From: Verrucomicrobiales bacterium
GTDB lineage: Bacteria; Verrucomicrobiota; Verrucomicrobiia; Verrucomicrobiales; DEV007
DNA: 64,000 nucleotides
NCBI GenBank assembly: GCA_029213195.1
Contig: JARGNI010000024.1
Span: forward strand, 1 to 64,000
Direction: 5' to 3'
Below, piece after piece: positions 42,703 to 51,749 of this stretch. The notes beneath the pieces are model-generated. The model did no database searches. It was given only the letters and a program-made list of their open reading frames with translations, and was not told the DNA's origin. The translations under genes were made by a program, and so were the position numbers. Each line of letters begins with the position of its first letter. Within the stretch, counting starts at the first letter, position 1.

Positions 42703-44022
42703 TCAGGGTTGGGGAAAGGTTTGCAGGAGAAGAGAACGAAACCGTTCGACCCGTTCGGACTCCTCGTCCGCGAGGTTGGTTTCTTCGTCAGGATCGGAAG
42801 GCAGGTGAAACAGCTGAACGGGAACCCGATCCCACTCCTGCACCGTCCGATAGCGAGTCGTGTCACTGCCCTCGTGGCGAAGGAGAAATTTCCAATCCCC
42901 CTCTCGAAGCCAGCTGTATTGGAGGGTCTCGAACGGCTTCCCCGGTGTCATGTTGTGAATCGAGTACGCAGCTCCCGCGACTCGCTCCCGTTTCTCACGG
43001 GTCAGATCAATACCGGGCAGGCCCTCCGGCGGATCCAACCCACAGAGGGAAACAATCGTCGGGAAAAGATCGAGGGAACTGGCGAAGGTTTCCGGTCGAC
43101 TCGGCTCGATCTTTCCTTTCCACGAAAAGAAGATCGGGGTCCGAACCCCCAACTCGTAGGGAGAACCCTTCGACTTGGGAGCGAAGCCGGGCCACCACCC
43201 CTTCGGCAGCGGGATCTTCGAATCCGCAGCGGCGAGCCAGCCGTTGTCACACACGCAGAAGATGAGGGTATTTTCCCGAATCCCGCGTCGATCGAGGGAG
43301 GCGAGCAATTCCCCACAAGTGGCATCGAACCACTCGCACATCGCGAAATACCGAGCCGTCGCCTTGCTGAGTCCTTTGTCCTCGTAGGGCTCCAGGAACC
43401 GGGCCGGAGGATTGTGGGGCGTGTGGGGAAGAAACGGAGCATACCAGAGAAAGAACGGCTTCTCTTCTTCCGCCGCCGTATCGAGAAACGCATCGATCTG
43501 CGCCATCCCCTTGCGTCCGATCGCGAGACCGGCGTCGCCATGTCGTCCCCCTTTCGAAGCATCTCCGTGGGTCATTCCATGGGTAAACCCTCCGTCCTTC
43601 CAGGAGCCTTCCCACCATTTCCCGGACTGGAAAGCGAGATACCCTCGCTCGGTGAGGAACCGGATGAGACTGGGGTGGGAATGAAATGCTTCTCGGACTG
43701 GGCGATCCTCACGGTCACGTTCTGCCCTCTTCGCAGGACTGACATCATTCCCAACGACTCCATGTCGATGAGGAGGCAACCCGGTAACGATCGATGCCAG
43801 AGAAGGCCGACACAGCGGCGAGACCACGTAGCCCTTCTCGAACAGCAGCGACTCCTTGGCCAACTGATCGAGATGAGGAGTGCGAACCACCTCGTGCCCC
43901 ATGAATCCATAATCCGTCCATCCCTGGTCATCGGAGAGAATCAGAACCACATTGGGGCGATCTTCCGCTGCCGTGGCGGGCGAAAGGATCAGGGCCAGGA
44001 AAACCAACAAGAGCGCTCTCAT
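42703..44022 (-). CDS. Secreted sulfatase with CRPSL motif (cluster 2)
   Basis: 439 residues, shorter than the other sulfatases here. Signal peptide 1-19. The metal site is RPNVVLILSDDQGWTDYGFM. The active-site motif is CRPSL (71-75, in VSPLCRPSLASIVTGLPPHR), with leucine in place of the usual arginine that supports the formylglycine. This CRPSL variant is seen in a number of planctomycete-type sulfatases, so the enzyme may still be active, but its chemistry is less certain. AFQSGKWWEGSW replaces the common GKWHLG. VCDNGWLAA and GVRTPIFFSW follow. It is one base after PSD1 and six bases before DUF1501. Confidence 0.88.
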   Translation of the reverse strand: MRALLLVFLALILSPATAAEDRPNVVLILSDDQGWTDYGFMGHEVVRTPHLDQLAKESLLFEKGYVVSPLCRPSLASIVTGLPPHRHGVVGNDVSPAKRAERDREDRPVREAFHSHPSLIRFLTERGYLAFQSGKWWEGSWKDGGFTHGMTHGDASKGGRHGDAGLAIGRKGMAQIDAFLDTAAEEEKPFFLWYAPFLPHTPHNPPARFLEPYEDKGLSKATARYFAMCEWFDATCGELLASLDRRGIRENTLIFCVCDNGWLAAADSKIPLPKGWWPGFAPKSKGSPYELGVRTPIFFSWKGKIEPSRPETFASSLDLFPTIVSLCGLDPPEGLPGIDLTREKRERVAGAAYSIHNMTPGKPFETLQYSWLREGDWKFLLRHEGSDTTRYRTVQEWDRVPVQLFHLPSDPDEETNLADEESERVERFRSLLLQTFPQP

Positions 44023-44023
44023 A

Positions 44024-47000
44024 TCAGTGCCTCGTCAGGGTTTCACTCAGGTTGAAAAGCAAGGCGGAAACCTGCGTCCACGCCGCGAGATCGACCACGG
44101 GAAGGGTTTCGTCCAAGGGGGCTTCGCCGACGGCAACGGCCAGGGCAGCTGCCTCGCGGTCCTGCTCGAAACGAGAAAACTCATCCGTCAGGAAGGAGGA
44201 CAGGGCATTGATCTCGGCGTCGGCTGGAAGTCGTCCCGTGATCTTTTCGAAGGCGATCTGCAAACGCTGCCGCTCATCGCCATCGCCGGACTCCTGGAGC
44301 AAGTTCTCAGCAAAGACCCGAGCGGCTTCGGCGAACTGTGGATCATTCAGCGTCACCAACGCCTGCAGCGGAGTATTGGTCACCCCTCGTTCCGTGATGC
44401 ACATCTCTCGGTTGGGAGCATCGAAAGCGGCCATGCTGGGATGGGGACTCGTTCGCTTCACGATGGTGTAGAGACTGCGTCGATAGAGTTTCTCTCCTCG
44501 ATCCTGAACAAAGACCTGCTTCGTCGCCGGAGTGCTACCGAAGTGACTCACCTCTTTCCAGAGACCAGGAGGTTGATAGGGCTGCACACTGGGACCTCCG
44601 ATTCTCGGAACGAGGAGACCACTGAGCGAGAGCGCCTGGTCACGGACAAATTCTGCCGCGAGACGGAAACGAGGACCTCGGGCGAGTAGCTCATTGTCAG
44701 GATCTCGCTCCAACTCTTCGGGAGTGGCCTCGGAGCTCTGGCGATAGGTAGCGCTGCTCACGATCTTTCGAATCAGTTCTTTCTGATCCCATCCACTTTC
44801 CACGAACTCCACCGCCAACCAATCGATCAGGTCCGGATGCGACGGCCACGATCCCTGCGAACCAAAATCGGCGGTCGTCGTCACGATTCCCTGACCGAAA
44901 AACAACGCCCAGATTCGATTCACCGCGACTCGCGCCGTCAAGGGGTGATCGGGTTGCGTCATCCAGCGGGCCAGGTCCAACCGCGTCGCTTTCTCTTCCG
45001 CCTGCAACGGAGGGAGAATCTTCGGTGTCGTTGAATAAACTTTCTCGGTGGGCGCATCGTACTGCCCCCGATCGAGAATGAAGGTCTCTCTCGGCTTGGG
45101 CGCGGCATCCATCACGAGCGCGGAATGTTTCTTTGTCAGGACGTCTATTCGCTCCTCGAGGTTCGCGATCCGAATCCGGGCTCTCTCGAGGGAAGGAGCC
45201 TCTTCCCGAAAGGCGGCCAGGACTTGCTCACGTTCCTGCTCTGTCCAATCCGATTCCGTTTTTCGCAGGATCTCCGACAGGTCGGAAGCAAACCGGCTAT
45301 CGGTGTCATTCCCCTGGAAGGCTTCGATGCGCCACTGAAATGGAAGCGACGCCGGGCGCCCATAGAACACCATCGCAGTCAGGTAGGGGGTTTCTTCCGG
45401 AACGATGGGGTCCGCAAAAGTGATCGTCAGATGCGGGTTCTCATCCCCGGACTCCGGCTGCCACCAATGGAGATTCCGTTCATCAAGAACATGAGCCGGC
45501 GAGTTCCCCTCTCCCGTCGAACTCGCGGTCGCCTGGTCGATCACCGATTGGTTGTAGAACTCGACCTGCTTCGCGGCCTGTTTCCCCGCCGAAACCAAAA
45601 CCGTGGTCACCTTCGGGACTCCATCCGGGTGAGGCGTCAATTTCCCGCTCTCGGAATCGGGAACGAAATGAATCCGGATACCATGGACGGCGTCGACCTC
45701 CGGCAACTTCAAGGCATGACTAAAGGCATTGAGACCTTTCCCTGGTTGCGTCACGACGACGGCACCATCCTCCGCGATTTCGTAGGGCCCCGGACGGTTC
45801 GGACTGGAGGCATCGAGCGTTTCCATTCGTTGGAGGGAAAACCCTTCGCCACGATTTCGTTCTTCCTCCTGCACCTCGGCAAGCCACTCGGCAAACCCGT
45901 CCCGGGTCTCCTCGAGATAGGACCGCAATGACGCAAGTTCCTGCCTCACCTCGTCCAACTCACCATCGGGAATCACGGTATGCGCCAGGATGCTCGGCTT
46001 CGCATTCACCCCTGCATTTCCATCGAGTCCCCGATCGCTCAGCTCGTTGAAGAAGGAAAAGAACTCGTAGTATTCGCGAATCGAAATGGGATCGTACTTG
46101 TGATCGTGACATTGAGCGCAGGCCATGGTCAGACCGAGAAAAACCTCGCTGGTCGTTTTCACTCGATCCGCAGCATAGTTCGTCAGGTTCTCGGCCGGGA
46201 TCGTTCCGCCCTCGTGAGTGATCATGTGGTTCCGGTTGAATCCCGTCGCCACGATCTGCGCTGGAGTCGCCTCGGGGAGAAGATCTCCCGCGATCTGTTC
46301 GATCGTGAACTGATCGAAGGATTTGTTCTCGTTGTAGGCCTGGATGACCCAGTCCCGCCACAGCCACATGTCCCGCCCCCCGTCGATCGAATAGCCATTG
46401 GTGTCCGCATACCGGGACTGATCGAGCCATGGCACCGCCATCCGCTCGCCAAAATGGGGTGAGGCCAACAAGCGATCCACCGTCGCAGCCCAGGTCGACT
46501 CGGCGTCCTGCTGATACTCCGAAACAAATTTCCTGACTTCCTCCCGAGTCGGAGGCAAACCGGTCAGGTCGAAGGTCAGTCGCCGGATCAGGGTGCGGGG
46601 ATCGGCTTCCTCCGACGGCTTCATCTCCTCCTCCCTGAGGCGTTCGAGAACAAAGGTATCGATCGGATTCTTCATCCAATCCGAAGTGATCCGTGGGAGC
46701 AAGGGACGCTGGGGCGTCTCAAAAGCCCAGTGGCCTTCATACTCGGCGCCTTCTTCGATCCAGCGTTTCAGAGTCTTTTTCTGCGCTTCGGTCAGCACGA
46801 GGTGGGACTTCGGAGGCGGCATCAACTCATCCGGATCGTCGGAAACAATCCGGAGCCAGGCTTCACTCTCTTCCGCGTTTCCCGGAAGAATGGCCTGATA
46901 CCCCCCGAGATCCGCAAGCGCTCCCTCGAGGGTATTGAGCCGAAGATCTGCCTTCCGTCCGTGTTCGTCGGGTCCATGGCAGTGAAAACAGGTTTCCGAG

Positions 47001-47101
47001 AGAATCGGACGAACGTCTCGGTTGAACTGAATCGTTTCGGTCCGAGCCAGGGAGGGCCCCAAAACGAGAAGCGGGATGAGAGGGAAAAGAGTCGACTTCA
47101 T
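44024..47101 (-). CDS. PSD1 protein: cytochrome-like domain plus DUF1549 and DUF1553 (cluster 2)
   Basis: 1025 residues. Signal peptide 1-20. The c-type haem site is CFHCH (in LSETCFHCHGPDEHG), followed by LMPPPKSHLVLTEAQKKTLK. DUF1549 has LTGLPPTREEVRKFV and HFGERMAVPWLDQSRYADTN, then ACAQCHDHKYDPISIREYY as a second cysteine pair. DUF1553 has HPLTARVAVNRIWALFFGQG, FGSQGSWPSHPDLIDWLAVE and GVTNTPLQALVTLNDPQFAE. The middle insert differs from cluster 1: it is longer and includes VVVTQPGKGLNAFSHALKLP. The start ATG overlaps the stop of the gene before in an ATGA, so translation is coupled. Electron transfer is inferred from the haem motifs. Confidence 0.92.
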   Translation of the reverse strand: MKSTLFPLIPLLVLGPSLARTETIQFNRDVRPILSETCFHCHGPDEHGRKADLRLNTLEGALADLGGYQAILPGNAEESEAWLRIVSDDPDELMPPPKSHLVLTEAQKKTLKRWIEEGAEYEGHWAFETPQRPLLPRITSDWMKNPIDTFVLERLREEEMKPSEEADPRTLIRRLTFDLTGLPPTREEVRKFVSEYQQDAESTWAATVDRLLASPHFGERMAVPWLDQSRYADTNGYSIDGGRDMWLWRDWVIQAYNENKSFDQFTIEQIAGDLLPEATPAQIVATGFNRNHMITHEGGTIPAENLTNYAADRVKTTSEVFLGLTMACAQCHDHKYDPISIREYYEFFSFFNELSDRGLDGNAGVNAKPSILAHTVIPDGELDEVRQELASLRSYLEETRDGFAEWLAEVQEEERNRGEGFSLQRMETLDASSPNRPGPYEIAEDGAVVVTQPGKGLNAFSHALKLPEVDAVHGIRIHFVPDSESGKLTPHPDGVPKVTTVLVSAGKQAAKQVEFYNQSVIDQATASSTGEGNSPAHVLDERNLHWWQPESGDENPHLTITFADPIVPEETPYLTAMVFYGRPASLPFQWRIEAFQGNDTDSRFASDLSEILRKTESDWTEQEREQVLAAFREEAPSLERARIRIANLEERIDVLTKKHSALVMDAAPKPRETFILDRGQYDAPTEKVYSTTPKILPPLQAEEKATRLDLARWMTQPDHPLTARVAVNRIWALFFGQGIVTTTADFGSQGSWPSHPDLIDWLAVEFVESGWDQKELIRKIVSSATYRQSSEATPEELERDPDNELLARGPRFRLAAEFVRDQALSLSGLLVPRIGGPSVQPYQPPGLWKEVSHFGSTPATKQVFVQDRGEKLYRRSLYTIVKRTSPHPSMAAFDAPNREMCITERGVTNTPLQALVTLNDPQFAEAARVFAENLLQESGDGDERQRLQIAFEKITGRLPADAEINALSSFLTDEFSRFEQDREAAALAVAVGEAPLDETLPVVDLAAWTQVSALLFNLSETLTRH

Positions 47102-48030
47102 CGGGGAGTGGATTCAGGAGAAGGAGAATCGAGGACGATCCACGAGGCTTCGATATCGTCCATGTAATGATCGGTACGGCCCGAGACCGGACCTGGTGTA
47201 TTCGAGCCCAGCGTAATGACGAGAGTGCGGGCCTGCAAAGGCACCTCGACTTCCACCGTAATGGTTTGCCACCCGGTTTCGTCAGCGGTCGGGAAAATCG
47301 CGCGGTGTGTGGAAGACAGGGCCGAGGTCGTCATCATTCGCCAATTGGATTCCCACAGGTCGGGGATCGCGGACGGGGTCTCCGCGAAGGTGCTCGCGGC
47401 CAGGAGATAGTGCTCTCCCCGCCCGGCTTCCGAGGCATGAAAACGAGCGGTGACCTCGATCTTCTTGGACCGACCGAAGGAGCCCGGCCGGCTCTCGGTG
47501 AGATCGGCCATGACACTGGCAAAGTAACCTTTTCCCTCGGGAGCCGGTCCCAGCCGCAGCATCTGCTGTCCGTTGCGAGCCTTGGGTCTCTCCCCTCCTC
47601 CGGTCACAATTTCCGTGTCGAGCCCCGACCATTGCCCTGCCGTCGGCACGAGGTTCACTTGCGGGAGTTCCTCCGCGGTTTCAAATCCTGGATTGGCAAT
47701 GGGAAGGAGAAATCGCTGGACCCCGCCACTTCCGCCTACCAACAGCGAACTACCAAAGAGGCCTATCAAAATCCCGGCAGCTGCGGCCGTCATCGGTCTC
47801 CACTGGAACCAGGAAGAACGTCTCCCTTTGGTTCCAACGGACATTTTCTCTGAATCCGACAACACCGCGAGATGACTCGCTGCCGTTTCGCGAAGCACTC
47901 CCGTCCCGACCAATCGAGTCCGGGCCTCGGGAGACGCTTCGAGAAGAGCGCTCAACTCCTCCATTTCTCCCGGGGAGAGGAGGTCCTCCTCGAAACCAAG
48001 GAGCAATTCATCGAGTCGATCGGATTTCAT
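47098..48030 (-). CDS. Single-span membrane protein, putative anti-sigma partner with outer sugar-binding-like domain (cluster 2)
   Basis: 310 residues. The first 75 residues are a small helical part (LDELLLGFEEDLLSPGEMEE) like the cytoplasmic domain of anti-sigma proteins in such loci. One membrane segment follows (about 80-102, MTAAAAGILIGLFGSSLLVG). The outer part (PIANPGFETAEELPQVNLVP, GWQTITVEVEVPLQARTLVI, MDDIEASWIV) looks like a jelly-roll carbohydrate-binding domain. It takes the place of the FecR/LamG protein of cluster 1 but is much shorter and has no FecR domain. It overlaps the sigma factor and PSD1 genes by an ATGA at each end. Confidence 0.78.
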   Translation of the reverse strand: MKSDRLDELLLGFEEDLLSPGEMEELSALLEASPEARTRLVGTGVLRETAASHLAVLSDSEKMSVGTKGRRSSWFQWRPMTAAAAGILIGLFGSSLLVGGSGGVQRFLLPIANPGFETAEELPQVNLVPTAGQWSGLDTEIVTGGGERPKARNGQQMLRLGPAPEGKGYFASVMADLTESRPGSFGRSKKIEVTARFHASEAGRGEHYLLAASTFAETPSAIPDLWESNWRMMTTSALSSTHRAIFPTADETGWQTITVEVEVPLQARTLVITLGSNTPGPVSGRTDHYMDDIEASWIVLDSPSPESTPR

Positions 48031-48596
48031 GACGGAAAAGGGGTCGTGGTTTCACGGCGTCGCACACAATCTCCGAGAGACTTGCGGACGCGACAGAGAG
48101 CGGTCTTGATACTGCCTTCGGTCCGCCCGAGGGCCTGGGCAATCTGGGCAACGGATTGTTCGCGGTGGTAGAAACGGGAAACCAATTCCCGGGATCGCTC
48201 CGGCAAGGCCTCGAGACAGACGGCAAGGGCGGAGCGGTGGGCTTTCCAATAGTCTTCCCGGCCATCCTGCTCGGCATAGGCCTGATCGACGAGCTCGGAG
48301 AGTTTGGATTCGGCAAGAGAAAGCTCTCGTCCCTGCTTCCGCCAACTCTCGAGAGCGACGAGTCGAGCCGCGGCCCGACACCAGGCGGTGACATTCTCGA
48401 TCTGTTCCCCACGGCGAGTCACTCGTTCAAACCGCATCCAGACTTCCTGGAAGAGATCATCGGCGAGACTCGCGTTCCGAACCAGGGATCGGATATGAGC
48501 CTGGATCATCGATCTCGATTCGAGGAAACACCTCACCTGCGCATCGAGGGCATCTTCCTCGATGGATTCAACAGGTTCGCTGGGGGAATCGGACAT
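48027..48596 (-). CDS. ECF sigma factor heading cluster 2
   Basis: 189 residues from the ATG at 48596; a GTG at 48614 would add six. Region 2: AQVRCFLESRSMIQAHIRSL, ASLADDLFQEVWMRFERVTR, TAWCRAAARLVALESWRKQG. Region 4: VCLEALPERSRELVSRFYHR, EQSVAQIAQALGRTEGSIKT, ALCRVRKSLGDCV. It is another member of the ECF group linked to sulfatase/PSD1/DUF1501 loci, but differs much from the cluster 1 factor, so the two clusters are probably switched separately. The upstream 100 bases hold a small inverted repeat GTCAC-N6-GTGAC and an AT-rich palindrome TTTTTCGAAAAA (48651-48662), which may belong to its promoter. Confidence 0.9.
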   Translation of the reverse strand: MSDSPSEPVESIEEDALDAQVRCFLESRSMIQAHIRSLVRNASLADDLFQEVWMRFERVTRRGEQIENVTAWCRAAARLVALESWRKQGRELSLAESKLSELVDQAYAEQDGREDYWKAHRSALAVCLEALPERSRELVSRFYHREQSVAQIAQALGRTEGSIKTALCRVRKSLGDCVRRRETTTPFPS

Positions 48597-48696
48597 GGGC
48601 AGTCTGGTGGTCACAGTGTAGTGACACGAGACTGCAAAAGGTTACTCGTTTTTTTCGAAAAATTTCGATCTCCTCCTCACGTCATCTCGGAAGGAG

Positions 48697-49641
48697 CTAC
48701 TTCCATTCCCACAAATCGGCCTCGACCAGCTTGGCATCCTCTCGAACCTTCTCCGACTGCAGCCACTTCCTAGCGTCAGCATTCTCCCGGAGATACGCAT
48801 CCCAGAAACGAGTGCTGATCATCTGGATCGCCGGATGATGATGAGGAATCCGATTGCGCGCGCCGAGACGATTGTCGCCAAAGGCATTGTGCTCCGCGCC
48901 CTCGAAGACAAGATGATACTTGTCGCCCTCGGGAAGAGCACCATAGACCTGCATCCGCTTCTCCGGAGTCGTGTCCGGGGTGATCACGCTGGCGTCCTTG
49001 GTTCCGGTCATGAGGAGGACAGGGGCTTCGATATGCCCAAAGGAATCCACAGGATCGAGACGCTTGTGCGGAGACGGGCTCATTGCGAAGAACGCCTTGA
49101 TTCTCGAATCGCTGACCGTCCGATTGCCGGGAAACTTCTGCCCCATCATCGCCTGGGTGGTATGAGCCCCGAAACTGTGCCCGCACATTCCCAGCCGTTT
49201 CAGGTCGAGCCGTCCTTGCAGAGGGTGGCCTTCCTCGACGGACCATTTCTCCAACTGATCGATCACAAAAGGAATGTCTGCATACCGATCCAAGGCGGCC
49301 TGGACTCCGGCTGCTTTCTTCATCGCCGAAAGTCGTTCCCGCGGGGGAACCGATTTCCAGACCTCCTCATCACTCCCCGCATGCTGCACGAAAACGGCGA
49401 CATATCCTGCCTCCGCCCAATGCTCGCCCAGGTAAACCTTGGTATTCCGGGAGCCTCCGAGACCATGGGAATAAAGGATGACGGCAGTCGGTTTCTTCTC
49501 GGCTGGGAGATAGACCTTGATCGGAACAGTGCGATCCCGTTTCGCGTCAACCGGATCCAGGAGGATCGTTTCGGCTGCGGCAGCAGGAGAAACCGACGAA
49601 AGAAGGAAACTGAAGCAGAGAAGACCGGGGAGAAGTTTCAT
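48697..49641 (-). CDS. Secreted alpha/beta hydrolase
   Basis: 314 residues. Signal peptide 1-23 (ending AAAA). The fold is visible in TAVILYSHGLGGSRNTKVYL, GHSFG (nucleophile serine, in RLGMCGHSFGAHTTQAMMGQ), VLLMTGTKDASV (acid) and EGAEHNAFGD (histidine). The layout with the oxyanion motif SHGLGG resembles the chlorophyllase/PAF-acetylhydrolase-like group that includes predicted dienelactone hydrolases. The substrate is unknown. It lies just upstream of the cluster 2 sigma gene on the same strand, with 100 bases between, so it is probably a separate unit. Confidence 0.87.
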   Translation of the reverse strand: MKLLPGLLCFSFLLSSVSPAAAAETILLDPVDAKRDRTVPIKVYLPAEKKPTAVILYSHGLGGSRNTKVYLGEHWAEAGYVAVFVQHAGSDEEVWKSVPPRERLSAMKKAAGVQAALDRYADIPFVIDQLEKWSVEEGHPLQGRLDLKRLGMCGHSFGAHTTQAMMGQKFPGNRTVSDSRIKAFFAMSPSPHKRLDPVDSFGHIEAPVLLMTGTKDASVITPDTTPEKRMQVYGALPEGDKYHLVFEGAEHNAFGDNRLGARNRIPHHHPAIQMISTRFWDAYLRENADARKWLQSEKVREDAKLVEADLWEWK

Positions 49642-50032
49642 GATTCACTCTAACCCCGATTGCTCATTGGAGTTTCCGTCTGGGAACAGGTTTCCCTATT
49701 TCGAGTTTGAATGAAACTGGGAGACGGGGGCACCGAGGACGGAGCACGAGGATCGGAGGGACAACGTCCTCGTTGTCCGCGGAACCTAGTCCGTTCGCTT
49801 TGCTCGGACCCAGAATCGCGGTCCGTGGAACTCAACCCGTTCGCTTTGCGCGGGCCCAGACTCGTCGACCGCGGACCGCGGGGACGCGGTCCCTCCAGCG
49901 CATTTGCCCTGGGGACGTATCCTCCACTTCGATCCCCCTCAACGACCTGTTCTTGCCAAGCTTTGCGAAAAGTGCGCAAACTGAACCATTCTTTCGCTGT
50001 AGTTTCGAAAAGAGACCTCCACCTTTGCCCCC
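49642..50032. other. Intergenic region filled with hairpin repeats
   Basis: 391 bases between the divergent hydrolase and sulfatase genes. The centre is the composite hairpin element 49755-49896. The last 130 bases before the sulfatase ATG should contain its promoter; no clear boxes are seen. The ORFs that cross this stretch encode only repeat sequence. Confidence 0.6.
49755..49896. repeat. Composite GGAC-hairpin element (copies E and F)
   Basis: The element starts GGAGGGAC and ends GTCCCTCC, like the one at 16436-16532. Hairpin E pairs GGACAACG (49759-49766) with CGTTGTCC (49771-49778). Hairpin F pairs GGACCGCG (49873-49880) with CGCGGTCC (49885-49892). Inside is a direct repeat: CCGTTCGCTTTGC occurs at 49791 and 49837, each time as the loop of a small stem. 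Confidence 0.7.
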
Positions 50033-51643
50033 ATGAAACCCTGCCTCCTGGCCATCGCTCTTACCACCGCCTTCCTTTCATCCGTTCAGTCCGCGGAGAA
50101 ACCCAACATTCTCTACATCCTCGCCGATGATCTCGGCTTCAGCGATCTCGGTTGTTTCGGAGGAGAAATCGAGACCCCAGTCCTCGACTCCCTCGCCGCC
50201 GAAGGAGTTCGCCTGACCCAGTTCTACAACACCGGTCGCTGCTGCCCCTCCCGCGCTGCCCTGCTCACGGGTCAGTATCCGCACAAGGTCGGGCTCGGTC
50301 ACATGGCCGGAAAAGGCATCGATCATCCCGGCTACCAGGGCACGGTGTCACCCGACGCCAAGACCATTGCCGAAATGCTCGTCCCTTCCGGGTATCGGAG
50401 CTTCATCTCCGGGAAATGGCATCTCGGAACCGAGGATCCGACACAACATGGATTCGAGGAGTTCTACGGCACGCTCGTCAGTGCGAAGCGCTTCTTTGAT
50501 CCCACGCACCTCATCCGGCTGCCCGAGGATCGCGAAACCCGCAGCTATCCCGAAGGAGAATTCTATGCCACCGACGCGGTCACCGATCACGCCCTCGATT
50601 TTCTCCAACTCGCGAGAGAAACCCCGGACCGGCCCTGGTTTCTCTATCTCGCCTACCACGCCCCCCACTTTCCTCTCCATGCGCCCAAGGAGGAGATCGA
50701 CAAGTATGCCGATCGCTATCTCGATGGGTGGGATCAGCTGCGCACCGAGCGACTCGAGCGCATGAAGCAACAGGGTATCGTCCCCGACTCCACCCTGTTG
50801 AGTCCGCGCTCGACCTGGCGAAACTATGGCGAAACCGAGACGGGAACCAATCCCGCCTGGGACAGTCTTTCCGAAGACCGCCAGAAAGATCTCGCCCGTC
50901 GCATGGCGATCTACGCGGCGATGATCGATCGACTCGACCAACAGATCGGCCGTGTTCTCGAGGATCTCAAGAAAGCAGGAGAATGGAAAAACACGCTCAT
51001 CGTTTTCACCTCAGACAACGGGGCCTGTTTCGAATGGGATCCCTTTGGTTTCGATATCAAGTCGAGCAACCAGAACATTCTCCACACCGACGAAGAGATC
51101 GAGGCCATGGGAAGCGCTGGCACCTTTCACAGCGTCGGATCGGGTTGGGCCAACGCCTCAAACACACCCTGGCGAATGTACAAGCACTTCAATCACGAAG
51201 GAGGAATCGCTTCTCCCGGGATCGTCCACTGGCCGGTGGGTCTCGAAGCGGAGCCGGGTTCGATCGACCGTCGCCCCGCCCATCTTCTCGACCTCGCACC
51301 AACTGCCCTCGCCGCCGCGGGCGAAGGCGTATCCGAGCTGCTTCCCGGCACCGACCTGATCGCACAGTTGAACACCGAAGCAACGCCCGAGCGAATGCTC
51401 TTTTTCGAACACCAGGGAAACCGGGCCGTGCGCATGGGACAATGGAAACTGGTCGCCTTCGATGACGAGCCTTGGGAACTCTACGACTTCAGCAACGACC
51501 GAACCGAGATGAACAACCTCGTCGAGAAGCACCCTGACATAGCCAAACAACTCGACAAGGCGTGGACACTCTGGGCGGAGGAAAACCAGGTCACGCCGCT
51601 GCCCAAAGACTACGGGGTCAAGTATCTCAGGGTCGATCCGTGA
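50033..51643 (+). CDS. Secreted arylsulfatase
   Basis: 536 residues. Signal peptide 1-20 (ending VQS). The metal site is KPNILYILADDLGFSDLGCF and the formylglycine motif is CCPSR (70-74, in TGRCCPSRAALLTGQYPHKV). RSFISGKWHLG, LAYHAPHFPLHAPKEEIDKY, VFTSDNGACFEWDPFG and EGGIASPGIVHWPVG are those of the large arylsulfatase A-like group. It is alone on the plus strand, outside the two sigma-headed clusters, and is convergent with the patatin gene. Substrate unknown. The ATG fits the signal peptide and there is no better start. Confidence 0.93.
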   Translation: MKPCLLAIALTTAFLSSVQSAEKPNILYILADDLGFSDLGCFGGEIETPVLDSLAAEGVRLTQFYNTGRCCPSRAALLTGQYPHKVGLGHMAGKGIDHPGYQGTVSPDAKTIAEMLVPSGYRSFISGKWHLGTEDPTQHGFEEFYGTLVSAKRFFDPTHLIRLPEDRETRSYPEGEFYATDAVTDHALDFLQLARETPDRPWFLYLAYHAPHFPLHAPKEEIDKYADRYLDGWDQLRTERLERMKQQGIVPDSTLLSPRSTWRNYGETETGTNPAWDSLSEDRQKDLARRMAIYAAMIDRLDQQIGRVLEDLKKAGEWKNTLIVFTSDNGACFEWDPFGFDIKSSNQNILHTDEEIEAMGSAGTFHSVGSGWANASNTPWRMYKHFNHEGGIASPGIVHWPVGLEAEPGSIDRRPAHLLDLAPTALAAAGEGVSELLPGTDLIAQLNTEATPERMLFFEHQGNRAVRMGQWKLVAFDDEPWELYDFSNDRTEMNNLVEKHPDIAKQLDKAWTLWAEENQVTPLPKDYGVKYLRVDP

Positions 51644-51749
51644 TCACTGTGCCGAAAAAGCTTTCCCCACCGCCGCACCCCATCCAGGTCGAGGAGAATT
51701 TCGCAACTCGATCTCGGTGGATCAATCGCCGCCGATCGGATCGATCCTC

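Noticed and set aside
41182-44055. 957-codon plus-strand reading frame
   Set aside because: It runs antisense through DUF1501 and a sulfatase with clear motifs; its length reflects GC-rich codon use.
48605-48665. GTCAC-N6-GTGAC repeat and TTTTTCGAAAAA palindrome before the cluster 2 sigma gene as an operator
   Set aside because: Too short to stand as a separate feature; mentioned in the sigma factor entry only.
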